Shown here piece by piece: positions 18,721 to 26,913 of a DNA stretch of 62,834 nt. Origin of the DNA: Methylococcus sp. Its GTDB lineage: Bacteria; Pseudomonadota; Gammaproteobacteria; Methylococcales; Methylococcaceae. The notes below the pieces were generated by a model that made no database searches, was not told the DNA's origin, and worked only from the letters and a program-made list of their open reading frames with translations. Each line of letters begins with the position of its first letter. The stretch's first letter is position 1. The position numbers were made by a program, and so were the translations under genes. The stretch is taken from assembly GCA_028688525.1 (NCBI GenBank), contig JAQTYA010000012.1, positions 1 to 62,834 on the forward strand, written 5' to 3'.

Positions 18721-20103
18721 TCAGAACGTCAATATTGCGTCGGCGGAAAACAGAAACTGGCTCGTGCGCTTGCCGGTATCGAAAATCTTGATGTTGTCGG
18801 CCCAGTCGTAGCGGGCGTTGGGACGCAGCGTGACCCAGCTTAGCGGCTTCCAATTGATGCCGGCGGTCAGCGCGTAATAACCGCTGCCCTGGACCGGGTA
18901 AACCGTGGAAAAGTCCGAATTGCAGGCGTACGGCCGGGCGGCCCCGGCGCCGTTGATGTCTACGCTCCCGCTGCAGCGCGGCGGGCCGGACACGCGGAAA
19001 CCGTTGTTGTCGCGCCACCATTCGCCCCGCAGGCCTACCGACCACTCAGCATCGAGCGCATAAGTTAGCCATTGCGCTATCCCGTACCACTGTGCGTTTT
19101 CCAGCTTCCCCCCGTTGCGGGCGTAATTGGCCGTTTGCACCTGATCGGCGAAACCGTGGGTGTGTTCGATCACATAACGCAGTTTATTGTCGAGGAAGCC
19201 GGTCTTGCCCACCAAGCTGTAGACGGCCCAGAGCTCGCCGAACTGCTCCGAGCGGCGGCCGGCCATCGAGGTCAGGCTGAGCGAATTGCTCTTGTCGTCG
19301 CTGGTCCAGGCGGCCCCGCCCAGGAAGTCCCAATTGCCAAGCTGCTGATCCCAAGTGCCGTCGCCACCGCCGGTGGCGCTGCCGGTAACCGCCCCGGCCG
19401 ACGCGCTCCAGTTGCTGTCTATCACGTAGTTGCCCAGGATACCGGTATGCGTGAAAGGGTTGAACTGGAAGGTATAGGTTTTGGTAATGAAGAAGTTGTC
19501 CGGCGCCGTAACCATTTCATAACCCAGCGGGGTATAGAAATGCCCGGCCTTGACGCCGAGGCCGTTGCCCACCGGCAGGTTGAACTCGGCATAAGCCTGC
19601 GGCAGCGCGACCCCGTAAAAGCGCTCCGACCAGCTCGAAAGATGCAGATCCCAATGCCCGCGGTTCAGTGGGCGCCCGGTCCGCGGATCGGCATAAGGGA
19701 TGCCGTAGGTTTGGGTAAAAATTGAGTCGGTGCCGTACATGAAATCGAAGCGCCCGCCGATGTCCCAATCCTCCGGGCTGGCCGTCACCGCCCGCTGCAG
19801 ATAGAGATAAAGCTGGTTCATCTGCAACTCACTGGCACGGTCGTTGAAACTTACCGGACCGTTGAAATTATCTGAGGGGCTGCTGGCGTTGTAAGTCACG
19901 CTGGCATTCACCCAACCGCCCACGGTCAAGCGGGCGTTTTTCATCCACGCAGTTTCGTTGACATCGCCACCTAGCAGGTAATCGGCCAAGCCATGGGTCT
20001 CGGCCAGCGGTCTGCTTTCCTCCTCTGCCTGCGTACCGAACCCCAGCATAAGCGACAACCCGAAACCCATAATGCGGAGACTGCGTGTATGAAACTTCGC
20101 CAT
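18721..20103 (-). CDS. Outer-membrane beta-barrel porin (OmpL-like, BBP2 family) of the kdp locus
   Basis: An intact 460-aa exported protein. The signal peptide (GFGLSLMLGFGTQA) is followed by alternating aromatic strands ending in FLFSADAILTF, a typical C-terminal beta-signal with a final Phe. Internal segments such as LTVGGWVNASVTYN, HFYTPLGYEMVTAPDNFF and LGNYVIDSNWSASAG fit the putative beta-barrel porin-2 family, often found in kdp operons of Gram-negatives. It sits between broken kdpC and broken kdpD on the same strand, preceded by a 34-codon ORF 4 bp away. That it is intact when its neighbours are not suggests either recent decay or a retained independent role. Confidence 0.8.
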   Translation of the reverse strand: MAKFHTRSLRIMGFGLSLMLGFGTQAEEESRPLAETHGLADYLLGGDVNETAWMKNARLTVGGWVNASVTYNASSPSDNFNGPVSFNDRASELQMNQLYLYLQRAVTASPEDWDIGGRFDFMYGTDSIFTQTYGIPYADPRTGRPLNRGHWDLHLSSWSERFYGVALPQAYAEFNLPVGNGLGVKAGHFYTPLGYEMVTAPDNFFITKTYTFQFNPFTHTGILGNYVIDSNWSASAGAVTGSATGGGDGTWDQQLGNWDFLGGAAWTSDDKSNSLSLTSMAGRRSEQFGELWAVYSLVGKTGFLDNKLRYVIEHTHGFADQVQTANYARNGGKLENAQWYGIAQWLTYALDAEWSVGLRGEWWRDNNGFRVSGPPRCSGSVDINGAGAARPYACNSDFSTVYPVQGSGYYALTAGINWKPLSWVTLRPNARYDWADNIKIFDTGKRTSQFLFSADAILTF

Positions 20104-20107
20104 TCCT

Positions 20108-20212
20108 CTATCTCTTGAATCGATTTCGTACTGACACGTAGATCGTGCGGATAAACAGGGAAACCAGAATAAGCAGCCCGATGTCCAACAGGATCTTGCC
20201 TGTTGCGTTCAT
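20108..20212 (-). CDS. 34-aa single-helix membrane microprotein in the kdp locus
   Basis: A small ORF starts at ATG 20212 and ends with TAG at 20108-20110. It encodes MNATGKILLDIGLLILVSLF followed by a basic tail (IRTIYVSVRNRFKR). One TM helix and positive residues on the C-terminal side predict an inner-membrane peptide with its tail in the cytoplasm. A GAGGTAGT lies just upstream of the ATG, and the stop is 4 bp before the porin start, so coupling with the porin is likely. It lies between kdpC and the porin and carries no lesion, unlike kdpA-D. I do not recognise a family. Confidence 0.6.
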   Translation of the reverse strand: MNATGKILLDIGLLILVSLFIRTIYVSVRNRFKR

Positions 20213-20259
20213 GATACTACCTCGATGAGTCGGTTCCGCCCCAGGAAGGTGTTGCGGCG

Positions 20260-20830
20260 CTATGGCACCTGCAAGCCGTCCAAGGCGGAATTGAGTTCCA
20301 GCACGTTGACCCGCGGCTCGCCCAGGAAGCCGAATTGCCGCGGCTGCTCATGGACTGACACCAGATTCCGGACGTCGATTGCCGCAAGACCCCGGACCCG
20401 TGCGACCCCCGCCGCTTGGTAATAGGCTGCCGCCAGACTGATGTGAGGATCGAGACCGCTGGCGGATGCGGTTACCAAGTCCACCGGCACCGCCTCGAGA
20501 TTGCCGGGGTCGGCTGCGCGCAGCGCTTGTATCCGGTCTTGGATGGCTTGAGCCAGGACGGGATTCGAGGGCCCTAGGTTGGAACCGCCGGATAAACCGC
20601 CGTTGTAAGGGAAAGCCGCCGTCGCCGACGGACGGCCCCAGAAATAGCCTTCGCCCGTGAAGTTCTGGCCGATAGACGGGAACCCACCGGGCCGCCGCTG
20701 CGTACGATCAGGCTGCCGTTGGCCTGGCCGGGGAAAAACAGCTGGCCCCCACCGGCGCGGGATAGACGACGCAGGTCACCAGCGCTAAAAATGCGAAGGA
20801 GGTCAGCAAACGCCTAAGAAAGCTTGTCAT
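20260..20830 (-). pseudogene. kdpC: kdpC pseudogene (KdpFABC subunit C)
   Basis: The KdpC sequence is split over frames. The start [20 protein letters not shown] is followed by VVYP. A shift and small deletion lead to [13 protein letters not shown] in another frame. A further shift gives [19 protein letters not shown] and then the normal C-terminus ([36 protein letters not shown]), ending at the TAG at 20260. At least two frameshifts and the loss of the segment after the N-terminal TM helix mean no full KdpC can be made. It starts 13 bp after the kdpB end, as in intact operons. Confidence 0.85.
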
Positions 20831-20843
20831 GTTCAGCTCCATT

Positions 20844-21999
20844 TCACGACGCACCGAAGAGTCCCACCGCCATGTCGATTGCCTTAATCGCAACGAACGG
20901 CACGGCCAGGCCACCCAGCCCGTACCGCTGTAGCAGTTTGGCTGCGCCCAACGGCCGGTAAGCGACGCCTCTCAGCGCTTGCGGAATCAGGCAGACGATG
21001 ATGAGAGCGTTGAAGATCACCGCCGACAGGATGGCCGAGGCCGGACACTCCAGCCGCATGATGTTCATCACGCCCAGTTGAGGATAGGTGCTCGCGAAGG
21101 CCGCCGGGATGATCGATCGTGAAATACTCGGCGATGCTGAAAGCAGTCAGCGCCCCCCGGGTCATCAGCATCTGCTTGCCTATCTCGACGATCTCGATCA
21201 GCTTTGTGGGGTTGGAAGCGATATCCATCATGTTGCCCACCTCTTTGGCCGCCTGAGTACCGGGTTTCATCGCCACCGCCACATCGGCCTGGGCCAGCGC
21301 CGGGGCGTCGTTGGTGCCGTCGCCGGTCATCGCCACGATGCGGCCTGCCGCCTTGTGCTGTTTGATGAGCGCCAGCTTGGCTTCTGGCGTGGCTTCCGCC
21401 AGGAACTCGTCGACCCCGGCCTCGGCAGCGATTGCGGCGGCGGTCAGCGGATTGTCCCTGGTGATCATGGTGGTCTTGATCCCCATGCGGCGCAGTTCCG
21501 CGAACCGCTCCTTGATCCCGCTCTTGACCACGTCCTTCAGCTCGATCACACCCAGCACCCTGCCGCCGTCGCAGACCACCAGAGATGCGCCTGGATCCGA
21601 AACTGCTGTTGCCCCAGCAGGACGATGCTGCGCCCCTCCGGCGTCTCGTCGGCGAGCGAAGCTGGGCAAACCGCCTGCGCCGGGATGGCATCGGTGATGC
21701 CGGGAGCGGGGGTAGAAGGCGCTGATATGGCGATGGTCGAGAGCAAACCGCCGATGGTGGTCGGGATCAGGCATACCCGCAGCGCCACCAGCACAGCGAT
21801 GGTGAGCGACAGCCCCTGCCCCGTCGCGTCGGCGCTGTAAATGGAGAACGGCAGTATGACGCAATGGCCGTCAGGAAAATGAAGGTCAGCGCCACCAGCA
21901 GGATGGTCAGCGCGATTTCGTTGGGCGTCTTGCCCCGCTTGGCCATTTCCACCATAGCGATCATGCGGTCGAGAAAGCTGTCGCCGGGATTGGCGATAG
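20844..21999 (-). pseudogene. kdpB: kdpB pseudogene (P-type ATPase, catalytic Asp lost)
   Basis: Remnants of KdpB run in the correct order but in changing frames. They include [95 protein letters not shown] and finally [13 protein letters not shown]. The N-terminal third is missing, fused to kdpA. The segment carrying the phosphorylation motif DKTGT is deleted near 21722-21733, much of the nucleotide-binding domain is gone near 21600-21630, and NDVAK before the penultimate helices is lost near 21120. At least four frame changes are visible. Catalysis is impossible. Confidence 0.9.
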
Positions 22000-22488
22000 C
22001 GTTTCATGGCGCGCGAATCCACGAATGAACGCGAAGGCGACGCAAAGCCCGGAAGCGGGCGCGACGAAGTTCAACACCCCGAGGCCGAGCATCTGGGTGA
22101 GATAACTCATGGTGATTTCACCGGCATAGCCTTGCCAACAGGCCGCGGTGAGGAAAGAAATCGCCGTATTCAGGGAAGAGTCCGGACTCACGGCGCCTAA
22201 TCCTTGCGGATTCAGCGGCAGATAACTCTGCAGCCTCTGCAGGCCGTAGGTCCACAGCGCCGCTATGACGTTGAAAAACAACAGTGCCAGCGCATATTCA
22301 CGCCAATTCATCTCCCGCCGCGCGTCGATTCCAAGGAGCCGGAACACGCGCTTCTCGAGAGGCGCAGCGAAAGCCAAGAGACGGGAATCGCCGTCCATCA
22401 CGCCGGCGATGAACTCCCCCAACGGCTTGACGCTCAGCCAAAGGAGCGCAACGAACACGCCCAGCAGCAGCATCGATTCCTGGGTCAT
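22000..22488 (-). pseudogene. kdpA: kdpA 5' fragment (K+-translocating subunit), fused out of frame to kdpB
   Basis: The normal KdpA N-terminus is present (MTQESMLLLGVFVALLWLSV through TAACWQGYAGEITMSYLTQM to VAFAFIRGFARH, about 165 of the usual 560-600 residues). At 21997-22003 the sequence switches abruptly to kdpB near its codon 230. The reading frame is not kept, and the A fragment ends 14 codons later. Three of the four pore repeats are therefore gone. The ATG overlaps the kdpF stop by 4 nt, as in functional operons. This deletion of about 2 kb cannot be explained by a base-calling error. Confidence 0.9.
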
Positions 22489-22577
22489 GTGAAATCCTCC
22501 GGCTTGATCAAAGCCGTGATGAGATACGCCGCAAGCGCCAAAACGATAATCAGGGCAACGGTATATTCGGCCGTCAT
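22485..22577 (-). CDS. kdpF: KdpF, small subunit of the K+-transporting ATPase
   Basis: A 30-aa single-helix protein, MTAEYTVALIIVLALAAYLI followed by a short KPEDF-containing tail, which is the KdpF pattern. It normally stabilises the KdpFABC complex in the inner membrane. A GGAGGG lies just upstream of ATG 22577. It overlaps the preceding microprotein ORF and kdpA by 4 nt on each side (ATGA). The reading frame is intact although all its partners are broken, so it probably has no current function in K+ transport. Confidence 0.85.
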   Translation of the reverse strand: MTAEYTVALIIVLALAAYLITALIKPEDFT

Positions 22578-22666
22578 GGACCGCCCTCCAGGGCTGCGCA
22601 CGCCCCGATCAGCGCGGCGGCCAGCAGAACGAACAGGGCGAATAACCCTAGGTACAGGAAATCCAT
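22574..22666 (-). CDS. 30-aa membrane microprotein upstream of kdpF
   Basis: A short ORF starts at ATG 22666 with a strong GAGGAG ribosome-binding site 6 bp upstream. It encodes MDFLYLGLFALFVLLAAALI and ends with GACAALEGGP. The TGA overlaps the kdpF ATG (ATGA), the same coupling as kdpF-kdpA. One hydrophobic helix is predicted. Position, coupling and good translation signals make it a likely first gene of the kdp operon rather than noise. I do not know a named family. It is intact, unlike kdpA. Confidence 0.6.
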   Translation of the reverse strand: MDFLYLGLFALFVLLAAALIGACAALEGGP

Positions 22667-22960
22667 GCACATCTCCTCAACTTGAAAGCCCATCCCAAGC
22701 AGACGAGCAAGGCTTTAAGTTATCTGGAGCGATCTAAACGGCCCGTAAAAAGCCATTCCTCACAAGGGAGCAATCTGTTTGCTTTAGAGAAACAATGAGA
22801 GAGGGGTACTCGGAGGATGAAACCGGCATCTGAGACGCTCGGTGCTCCGGAAGAAGAACAAAACGAGAAATACGCAACGAGATTCGGCGCCGAAACCGTC
22901 ACCAGCGAGGAGAATATAGCGGCGGGAACGGAAGGCGCAAACGGCCTCCCGGATTCGCAC

Positions 22961-23164
22961 TCAGGCCGCTGCCGGCTGCTGTGCGAACGCCGCCTGCTCC
23001 GCCAAGGTATCGCGGATAACTGCGTGGACATCGGCCGCGCATTTTCCGCATTGGCTGCAAGCATCCATGTGCTTGCGCAAGCCGCGCAGGCTGCATACGC
23101 CGTGCTGAACCACGGCCTCCCGAACCTGCCGTTCCGTGACGTTCTTGCAGATGCAAGCATACAT
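22961..23164 (-). CDS. bfd: Bacterioferritin-associated ferredoxin
   Basis: A 67-aa [2Fe-2S] protein that binds bacterioferritin and delivers electrons to release stored iron. The N-terminus MYACICKNVTERQ and the later DACSQCGKC give the Cys pattern (C4, C6, C36, C39) typical of Bfd. The C-terminal tail is Ala/Gln-rich. The start at 23164 is supported by a TGAGG about 10 bp upstream. The frame extends five codons further without added support. It lies downstream of bfr on the same strand but has its own AT-rich promoter area with a Fur-like box, fitting iron-starvation induction. Confidence 0.92.
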   Translation of the reverse strand: MYACICKNVTERQVREAVVQHGVCSLRGLRKHMDACSQCGKCAADVHAVIRDTLAEQAAFAQQPAAA

Positions 23165-23206
23165 AAGCGTGAACCTCATTGTGAGTACAGGCTTAGGCTA
23201 GCAGAA

Positions 23207-23221
23207 CTGAGAATGTTTCTC
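23207..23221 (-). promoter_or_regulatory. Candidate Fur box upstream of bfd
   Basis: TGAGAATGTTTCTCA is a 7-1-7 near-palindrome matching 11 of 14 defined positions of the Fur core TGATAATnATTATCA. It is centred 50 bp upstream of the bfd start in an AT-rich stretch. bfd genes are commonly Fur-repressed, so the placement makes sense. Confidence 0.55.
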
Positions 23222-23285
23222 AAACACAAATTGGAAAATTTTTGTTTACCGATTGAGGCGGCCGGACGGCCCGCCTCCCCTGGCT

Positions 23286-23765
23286 CTAAACCCCGCCTTC
23301 CGTCTGGCTTTGCAGATAATTCTCCAGCCCGACCCGCTCGATCAGCCCAAGCTGAGTCTCCAGCCAATAGGTGTGATCCGACTCGGTGTCTTCGAGCAGA
23401 ATTTGAAGGATACGCCGGGTCTCGTAATCTGCGGATTGCTCGCACAGACGGATAGTCTCGCGCAGATGCCGAATCACCGAGTACTCCACGGACAGATCGT
23501 TCTTGAGCATCTCCGCCACATCGCGCCCGACGCTGATCGCATCCCGGCTGACGATATCCGGCACGCCTTCAAGGAACAGGATGCGCTGGATCAGCAGGCC
23601 GGCGTGGGTCTGCTCCTCCTGCATCTCGTGGGCGGTATGCTCGTGCAAGGCAGGGAAACCCCAGTCTTTGTACATCAGCGCGTGAATGAAATACTGGTCG
23701 ATCGCAGCAAGCTCGCCTGCCAGCAGCCGGTTCAGCGCTGAAATCACCTCAGTTTGACCTTTCAT
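23286..23765 (-). CDS. bfr: Bacterioferritin
   Basis: A 159-aa ferritin-like four-helix protein that oxidises Fe(II) and stores iron in a 24-mer. Ferroxidase residues are visible: Glu18 in GELAAIDQY, Glu and His in HEMQEEQTHA, and Glu/His in LEDTESDHTYWLE. The haem-ligand Met is kept in HEMQEEQ, followed by the typical RILFLEGVPD. The start at 23765 has a GGGAG ribosome-binding site. The frame extends to 23807 without one. Its ferredoxin partner bfd lies 120 bp downstream, with a GC-rich hairpin (GAGGCGG/CCGCCTC near 23255-23278) between. Confidence 0.95.
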   Translation of the reverse strand: MKGQTEVISALNRLLAGELAAIDQYFIHALMYKDWGFPALHEHTAHEMQEEQTHAGLLIQRILFLEGVPDIVSRDAISVGRDVAEMLKNDLSVEYSVIRHLRETIRLCEQSADYETRRILQILLEDTESDHTYWLETQLGLIERVGLENYLQSQTEGGV

Positions 23766-23944
23766 TTCATATCTCCCTAAACTCGGCTCTGCGTGGCCAT
23801 TGTGCATATCGTGCGTTATTGAAACAGAATTACGTATACTAGTCAGCCATCGAAAAGCATCCTGCTTTCCTGCGAACCCACGCCCTATCCGCTGCTTCAG
23901 GCGGCCAATAACAACAACATCGGCGACCGGAACACCTTTAATAC

Positions 23945-24472
23945 ATGATGAACGAAATCGAATACGAACTGCGCGACCAGGACTTGCTGGCCTTCAGCGA
24001 GCACCAGATCCAAGAAAACAAAGAGCACAAGAAAAAATTGCATTGGCATCAGGCGAGGGTTCCGGCCTTCTTGGTGGCGATCGCCCTGCTGCTTTGGTTT
24101 TACTATGAGGATCTGATCTCGGCCGCCTATGTGGGCATCGTCGCCCTGGCCTGGGGCTTCCTGGTCCCCGCTTATATGAAATGGGTCACCCGCAAACAGT
24201 TGCGGTCCCTGTACACGGACGAGGACAAAAGGCGCCTGCTGGGCGGCTATCGCCTGAGCGTCGCCCAAGACGCCCTGATCGAAAAGAAGCTGGACGGCGA
24301 GGAAAGCCGCATTCCTTGGGACGAAGTGCTGCGGATCGATGTGTCGGACAAGTACCTTTTCATCGTCGTTGCGATCGACGCCGCCCTGATCGTCCCCCGC
24401 ACCGGCCTCAAGACGAAACAGCTCAGCGCCTTCTTGAAGGCCGCGAACGAACGGATCGCCGCGGCGGGTTGA
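23945..24472 (+). CDS. YcxB-like membrane protein
   Basis: A 175-aa protein. An N-terminal charged helix (HQIQENKEHKKKLHWHQARV) precedes two adjacent TM helices at about 40-78. The C-terminal domain carries the YcxB-like pattern: LSVAQDALIEKKLDGEESRIPWDEVLRI, then KYLFIVVAIDAALIVPRTGL. This resembles a PH-like beta-sandwich on the cytoplasmic side. The role is unknown. It ends 18 bp before yheS and is probably the first gene of a four-gene plus-strand unit reaching 27999. Confidence 0.75.
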   Translation: MMNEIEYELRDQDLLAFSEHQIQENKEHKKKLHWHQARVPAFLVAIALLLWFYYEDLISAAYVGIVALAWGFLVPAYMKWVTRKQLRSLYTDEDKRRLLGGYRLSVAQDALIEKKLDGEESRIPWDEVLRIDVSDKYLFIVVAIDAALIVPRTGLKTKQLSAFLKAANERIAAAG

Positions 24473-24490
24473 CCGCGGGCACGTTTAGCC

Positions 24491-26392
24491 ATGATCGGGT
24501 TTCGCGATGTCACCCTGAGGATCGGCGTGCGGGTGCTGTTCGAGCACGCATCGTTCAGCATTTTCCCCGGCCAGAAGGTCGGCGTCACCGGCGCCAACGG
24601 CGCCGGCAAGTCCAGTTTGTTCAAGCTGGTCACCGGCAGCGGCCAAATCGATACCGGCGAGGTGCAAGTTCCGGCCCAATGGGTAATCGCCCATGTCGCC
24701 CAGGAAACGCCGACCGATGAGCGTCCGTCCGTGGAATTCGTCATGGATGGCGATGCCGAACTGCGCCAGGTCGAAGCCGAAATCGCCGCGGCCGAAACCT
24801 CCGGCGACGGGCTCGCGCTCGCCCGCGCGCATGCCCGTTACGAGGCCATCGGCGGCTACCAGGCCCGGGCCAACGCAGCGCGGCTGATCGCCGGTCTAGG
24901 ATTCGCTCCCGGCGATGCCGAGCGGCCGGTCGATGCCTTCTCCGGCGGCTGGCGCATGCGCCTCGCCCTGGCGCGGGCGCTGATGTGCCGTTCGGATCTC
25001 CTGCTGCTGGACGAGCCGACCAACCACCTCGATCTCGATGCCGTGCTATGGCTGCAAGAATGGCTCGCGGCCTATCCCGGCACCCTGCTGTTCGTCTCGC
25101 ACGACCGCGACTTCCTCGACGGCTTGGCGGACCATATCCTGCACATCGAGAACGGCGAAGTGGTCTTGAATACCGGCAACTTCTCCGCCTTCGAACAGGC
25201 CCGTGCCCAGCGGCTGGCCCAGAACCAGGCGGCCTTCCGCAGACAGCAGGCCGAGATCGGCCGCCTGCAGGGCTTCGTCGACCGGTTCCGCGCCAAAGCG
25301 ACCAAGGCGCGCCAGGCCCAGAGCCGGCTCAAGCTGCTGGCGAAGATGGAAGTCATTTCGCTGGCGCATGTGGATTCCCCTTTCGAATTCGCCTTCCGCC
25401 CGCCGGAAAAACTGCCCCGTCCCCTCCTGCAAACCGACCGCGTCTCGGTGGGCTATGACGGCGTGCCGCTGCTCGCCGACGTAGGGCTGTCGCTGATGCC
25501 GGGCGACCGGATCGGACTGCTGGGGCGCAACGGCGCCGGCAAGTCGACCCTGATCCGCCTCCTGGCCGGACTGCAGCAGCCCTTGTCCGGAGAGCGCCGG
25601 GTCTCCAGCGAACTCAGGCTGGGCTATTTCGCCCAGCACCAGCTGGAGTTGCTGCGCCCCGAGGAAAGCGCGCTGTTCCACGTCCAGAAGCTGGACGAGA
25701 AAGCCGCCGAGAAGGAAATCCGCGATTTCCTGGGCGGCTTCGGCTTCAGCGGCGATCGCTGCTTCGAGCCGGTGGCCGGTTTTTCGGGCGGAGAGAAAGC
25801 CCGTCTGGTACTGGCCCTGATCGTCTACCAGCGCCCCAACCTGCTGCTGCTGGACGAGCCGACCAACCACCTCGATCTGGAAATGCGCTTGGCGCTGATC
25901 CGGGCGCTGCAGGACTTCGAAGGCGCCGCCGTGCTAGTCTCGCACGACAGCTACCTGCTTCGGGCCGTGGCGGACAACTTCGTTCTGGTCGCGGACGGCC
26001 GGGCGGTGCCCTTCGATGGCGATCTGGACGATTACCGCGTCTGGCTGCGCAGCCGCAGCACCGCCGAATCCGGTTCGGAGACCCGCGGCGAAACCGCTCC
26101 CTCCCGGCGCGACGCCCGCCGTGCCGAAGCCGAAAAACGCCAACAGCTCCGGCCATTGCGCCAGCAACTGGAGCGGGCCGAGGCCGAACTCGAACGCTGC
26201 TCGAAACGCCACGACGAACTGGAAAGCCTGCTGGCCGACCCCGGCATCTACGCGGACGAAGCGAAGGACCGGCTAAAGCAATTGCTGAGGGACAAAGCCC
26301 AAGCGGCGGAAGCCTTGAGCCTTGCCGAAACCGCCTGGTACGCCGCTACCGAAGCGCTGGAACAAGCCCAGTCGGCCTTGGACGCCGCATAA
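24491..26392 (+). CDS. yheS: ABC-F ATPase YheS
   Basis: A 633-aa cytoplasmic ABC-F protein with two ABC modules and no TM helices. Members of this class act on the ribosomal E site to relieve stalled translation. The first module has GANGAGKSS (near 37) and FSGGWRMRL; the second has GRNGAGKST (near 346) and FSGGEKARL. Both carry LLLDEPTNHLDL. The interdomain linker FVDRFRAKATKARQAQSR is the ABC-F P-site tRNA-interaction motif region. A basic coiled C-terminal extension (about 530-633) follows. Length and motif detail match E. coli YheS rather than Uup or EttA. Confidence 0.93.
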   Translation: MIGFRDVTLRIGVRVLFEHASFSIFPGQKVGVTGANGAGKSSLFKLVTGSGQIDTGEVQVPAQWVIAHVAQETPTDERPSVEFVMDGDAELRQVEAEIAAAETSGDGLALARAHARYEAIGGYQARANAARLIAGLGFAPGDAERPVDAFSGGWRMRLALARALMCRSDLLLLDEPTNHLDLDAVLWLQEWLAAYPGTLLFVSHDRDFLDGLADHILHIENGEVVLNTGNFSAFEQARAQRLAQNQAAFRRQQAEIGRLQGFVDRFRAKATKARQAQSRLKLLAKMEVISLAHVDSPFEFAFRPPEKLPRPLLQTDRVSVGYDGVPLLADVGLSLMPGDRIGLLGRNGAGKSTLIRLLAGLQQPLSGERRVSSELRLGYFAQHQLELLRPEESALFHVQKLDEKAAEKEIRDFLGGFGFSGDRCFEPVAGFSGGEKARLVLALIVYQRPNLLLLDEPTNHLDLEMRLALIRALQDFEGAAVLVSHDSYLLRAVADNFVLVADGRAVPFDGDLDDYRVWLRSRSTAESGSETRGETAPSRRDARRAEAEKRQQLRPLRQQLERAEAELERCSKRHDELESLLADPGIYADEAKDRLKQLLRDKAQAAEALSLAETAWYAATEALEQAQSALDAA

Positions 26393-26409
26393 ATCCGAGG
26401 ACGCAAAGC

Positions 26410-26913
26410 ATGGCATTGATACGGCTGTTCATCGACATCTGCCTGTTCCGCAAAGGCCCGCAGGACATCCCAGCATCGGCACTGCTGTTCTGGCTGGCGC
26501 TGGCGGCCTATCTGCTGACCGGAATAACCCTGCTCGGACTGGAAGAAAATCTACTATCGGCGGTCGCCGAATCGCTGGCTGAACTGGGCATGCTGCTGGC
26601 CTTCGTCTGGCTGCTGCTGGCCATGCACAAGAAAACGCCGCGCTGGCATAAGACGGCGACGGCTTTGCTCGGCAGCGACGTGGTCATCAGCGCGCCCGCC
26701 CTCCTATTGGTCGGCTGGACTCTGATCGCGCCAGATTCCGCCGGCATTCACCTGCTGCTGTTCGGCATGATGCTCTGGCACGTCGGCGTAGTCGCCCACA
26801 TCCTCCGCCACGCCCTGTCGAAGCCCTGGACCACTGGCTTGCTGCTGGCCGTCGCCTACGTAGCGGGAAGCTACAGCCTGATGATGACGCTGTTCCCGCC
26901 CGCGTCTCTTTGA
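26410..26913 (+). CDS. Small polytopic membrane protein of unknown function
   Basis: A 167-aa hydrophobic protein with about five predicted TM segments, for example ALLFWLALAAYLLTGITLL, MLLAFVWLLLAMHK and LLLFGMMLWHVGVVAHILRH. The topology resembles Yip1-like small membrane proteins, but I see no diagnostic motif. It starts 18 bp after yheS, and its TGA directly abuts the GTG start of the next gene, so it belongs to the same transcript and is likely translationally coupled downstream. Confidence 0.7.
   Translation: MALIRLFIDICLFRKGPQDIPASALLFWLALAAYLLTGITLLGLEENLLSAVAESLAELGMLLAFVWLLLAMHKKTPRWHKTATALLGSDVVISAPALLLVGWTLIAPDSAGIHLLLFGMMLWHVGVVAHILRHALSKPWTTGLLLAVAYVAGSYSLMMTLFPPASL

Noticed and set aside
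18030..22488. kdp frameshifts as sequencing errors
   Set aside because: Frameshifts alone could be errors, but the large deletions in kdpA/kdpB and kdpD cannot.
22720..23160. 146-codon minus-strand frame overlapping bfd
   Set aside because: It overlaps bfd in another frame, has a random-looking Ser/Arg-rich sequence and no family motif.
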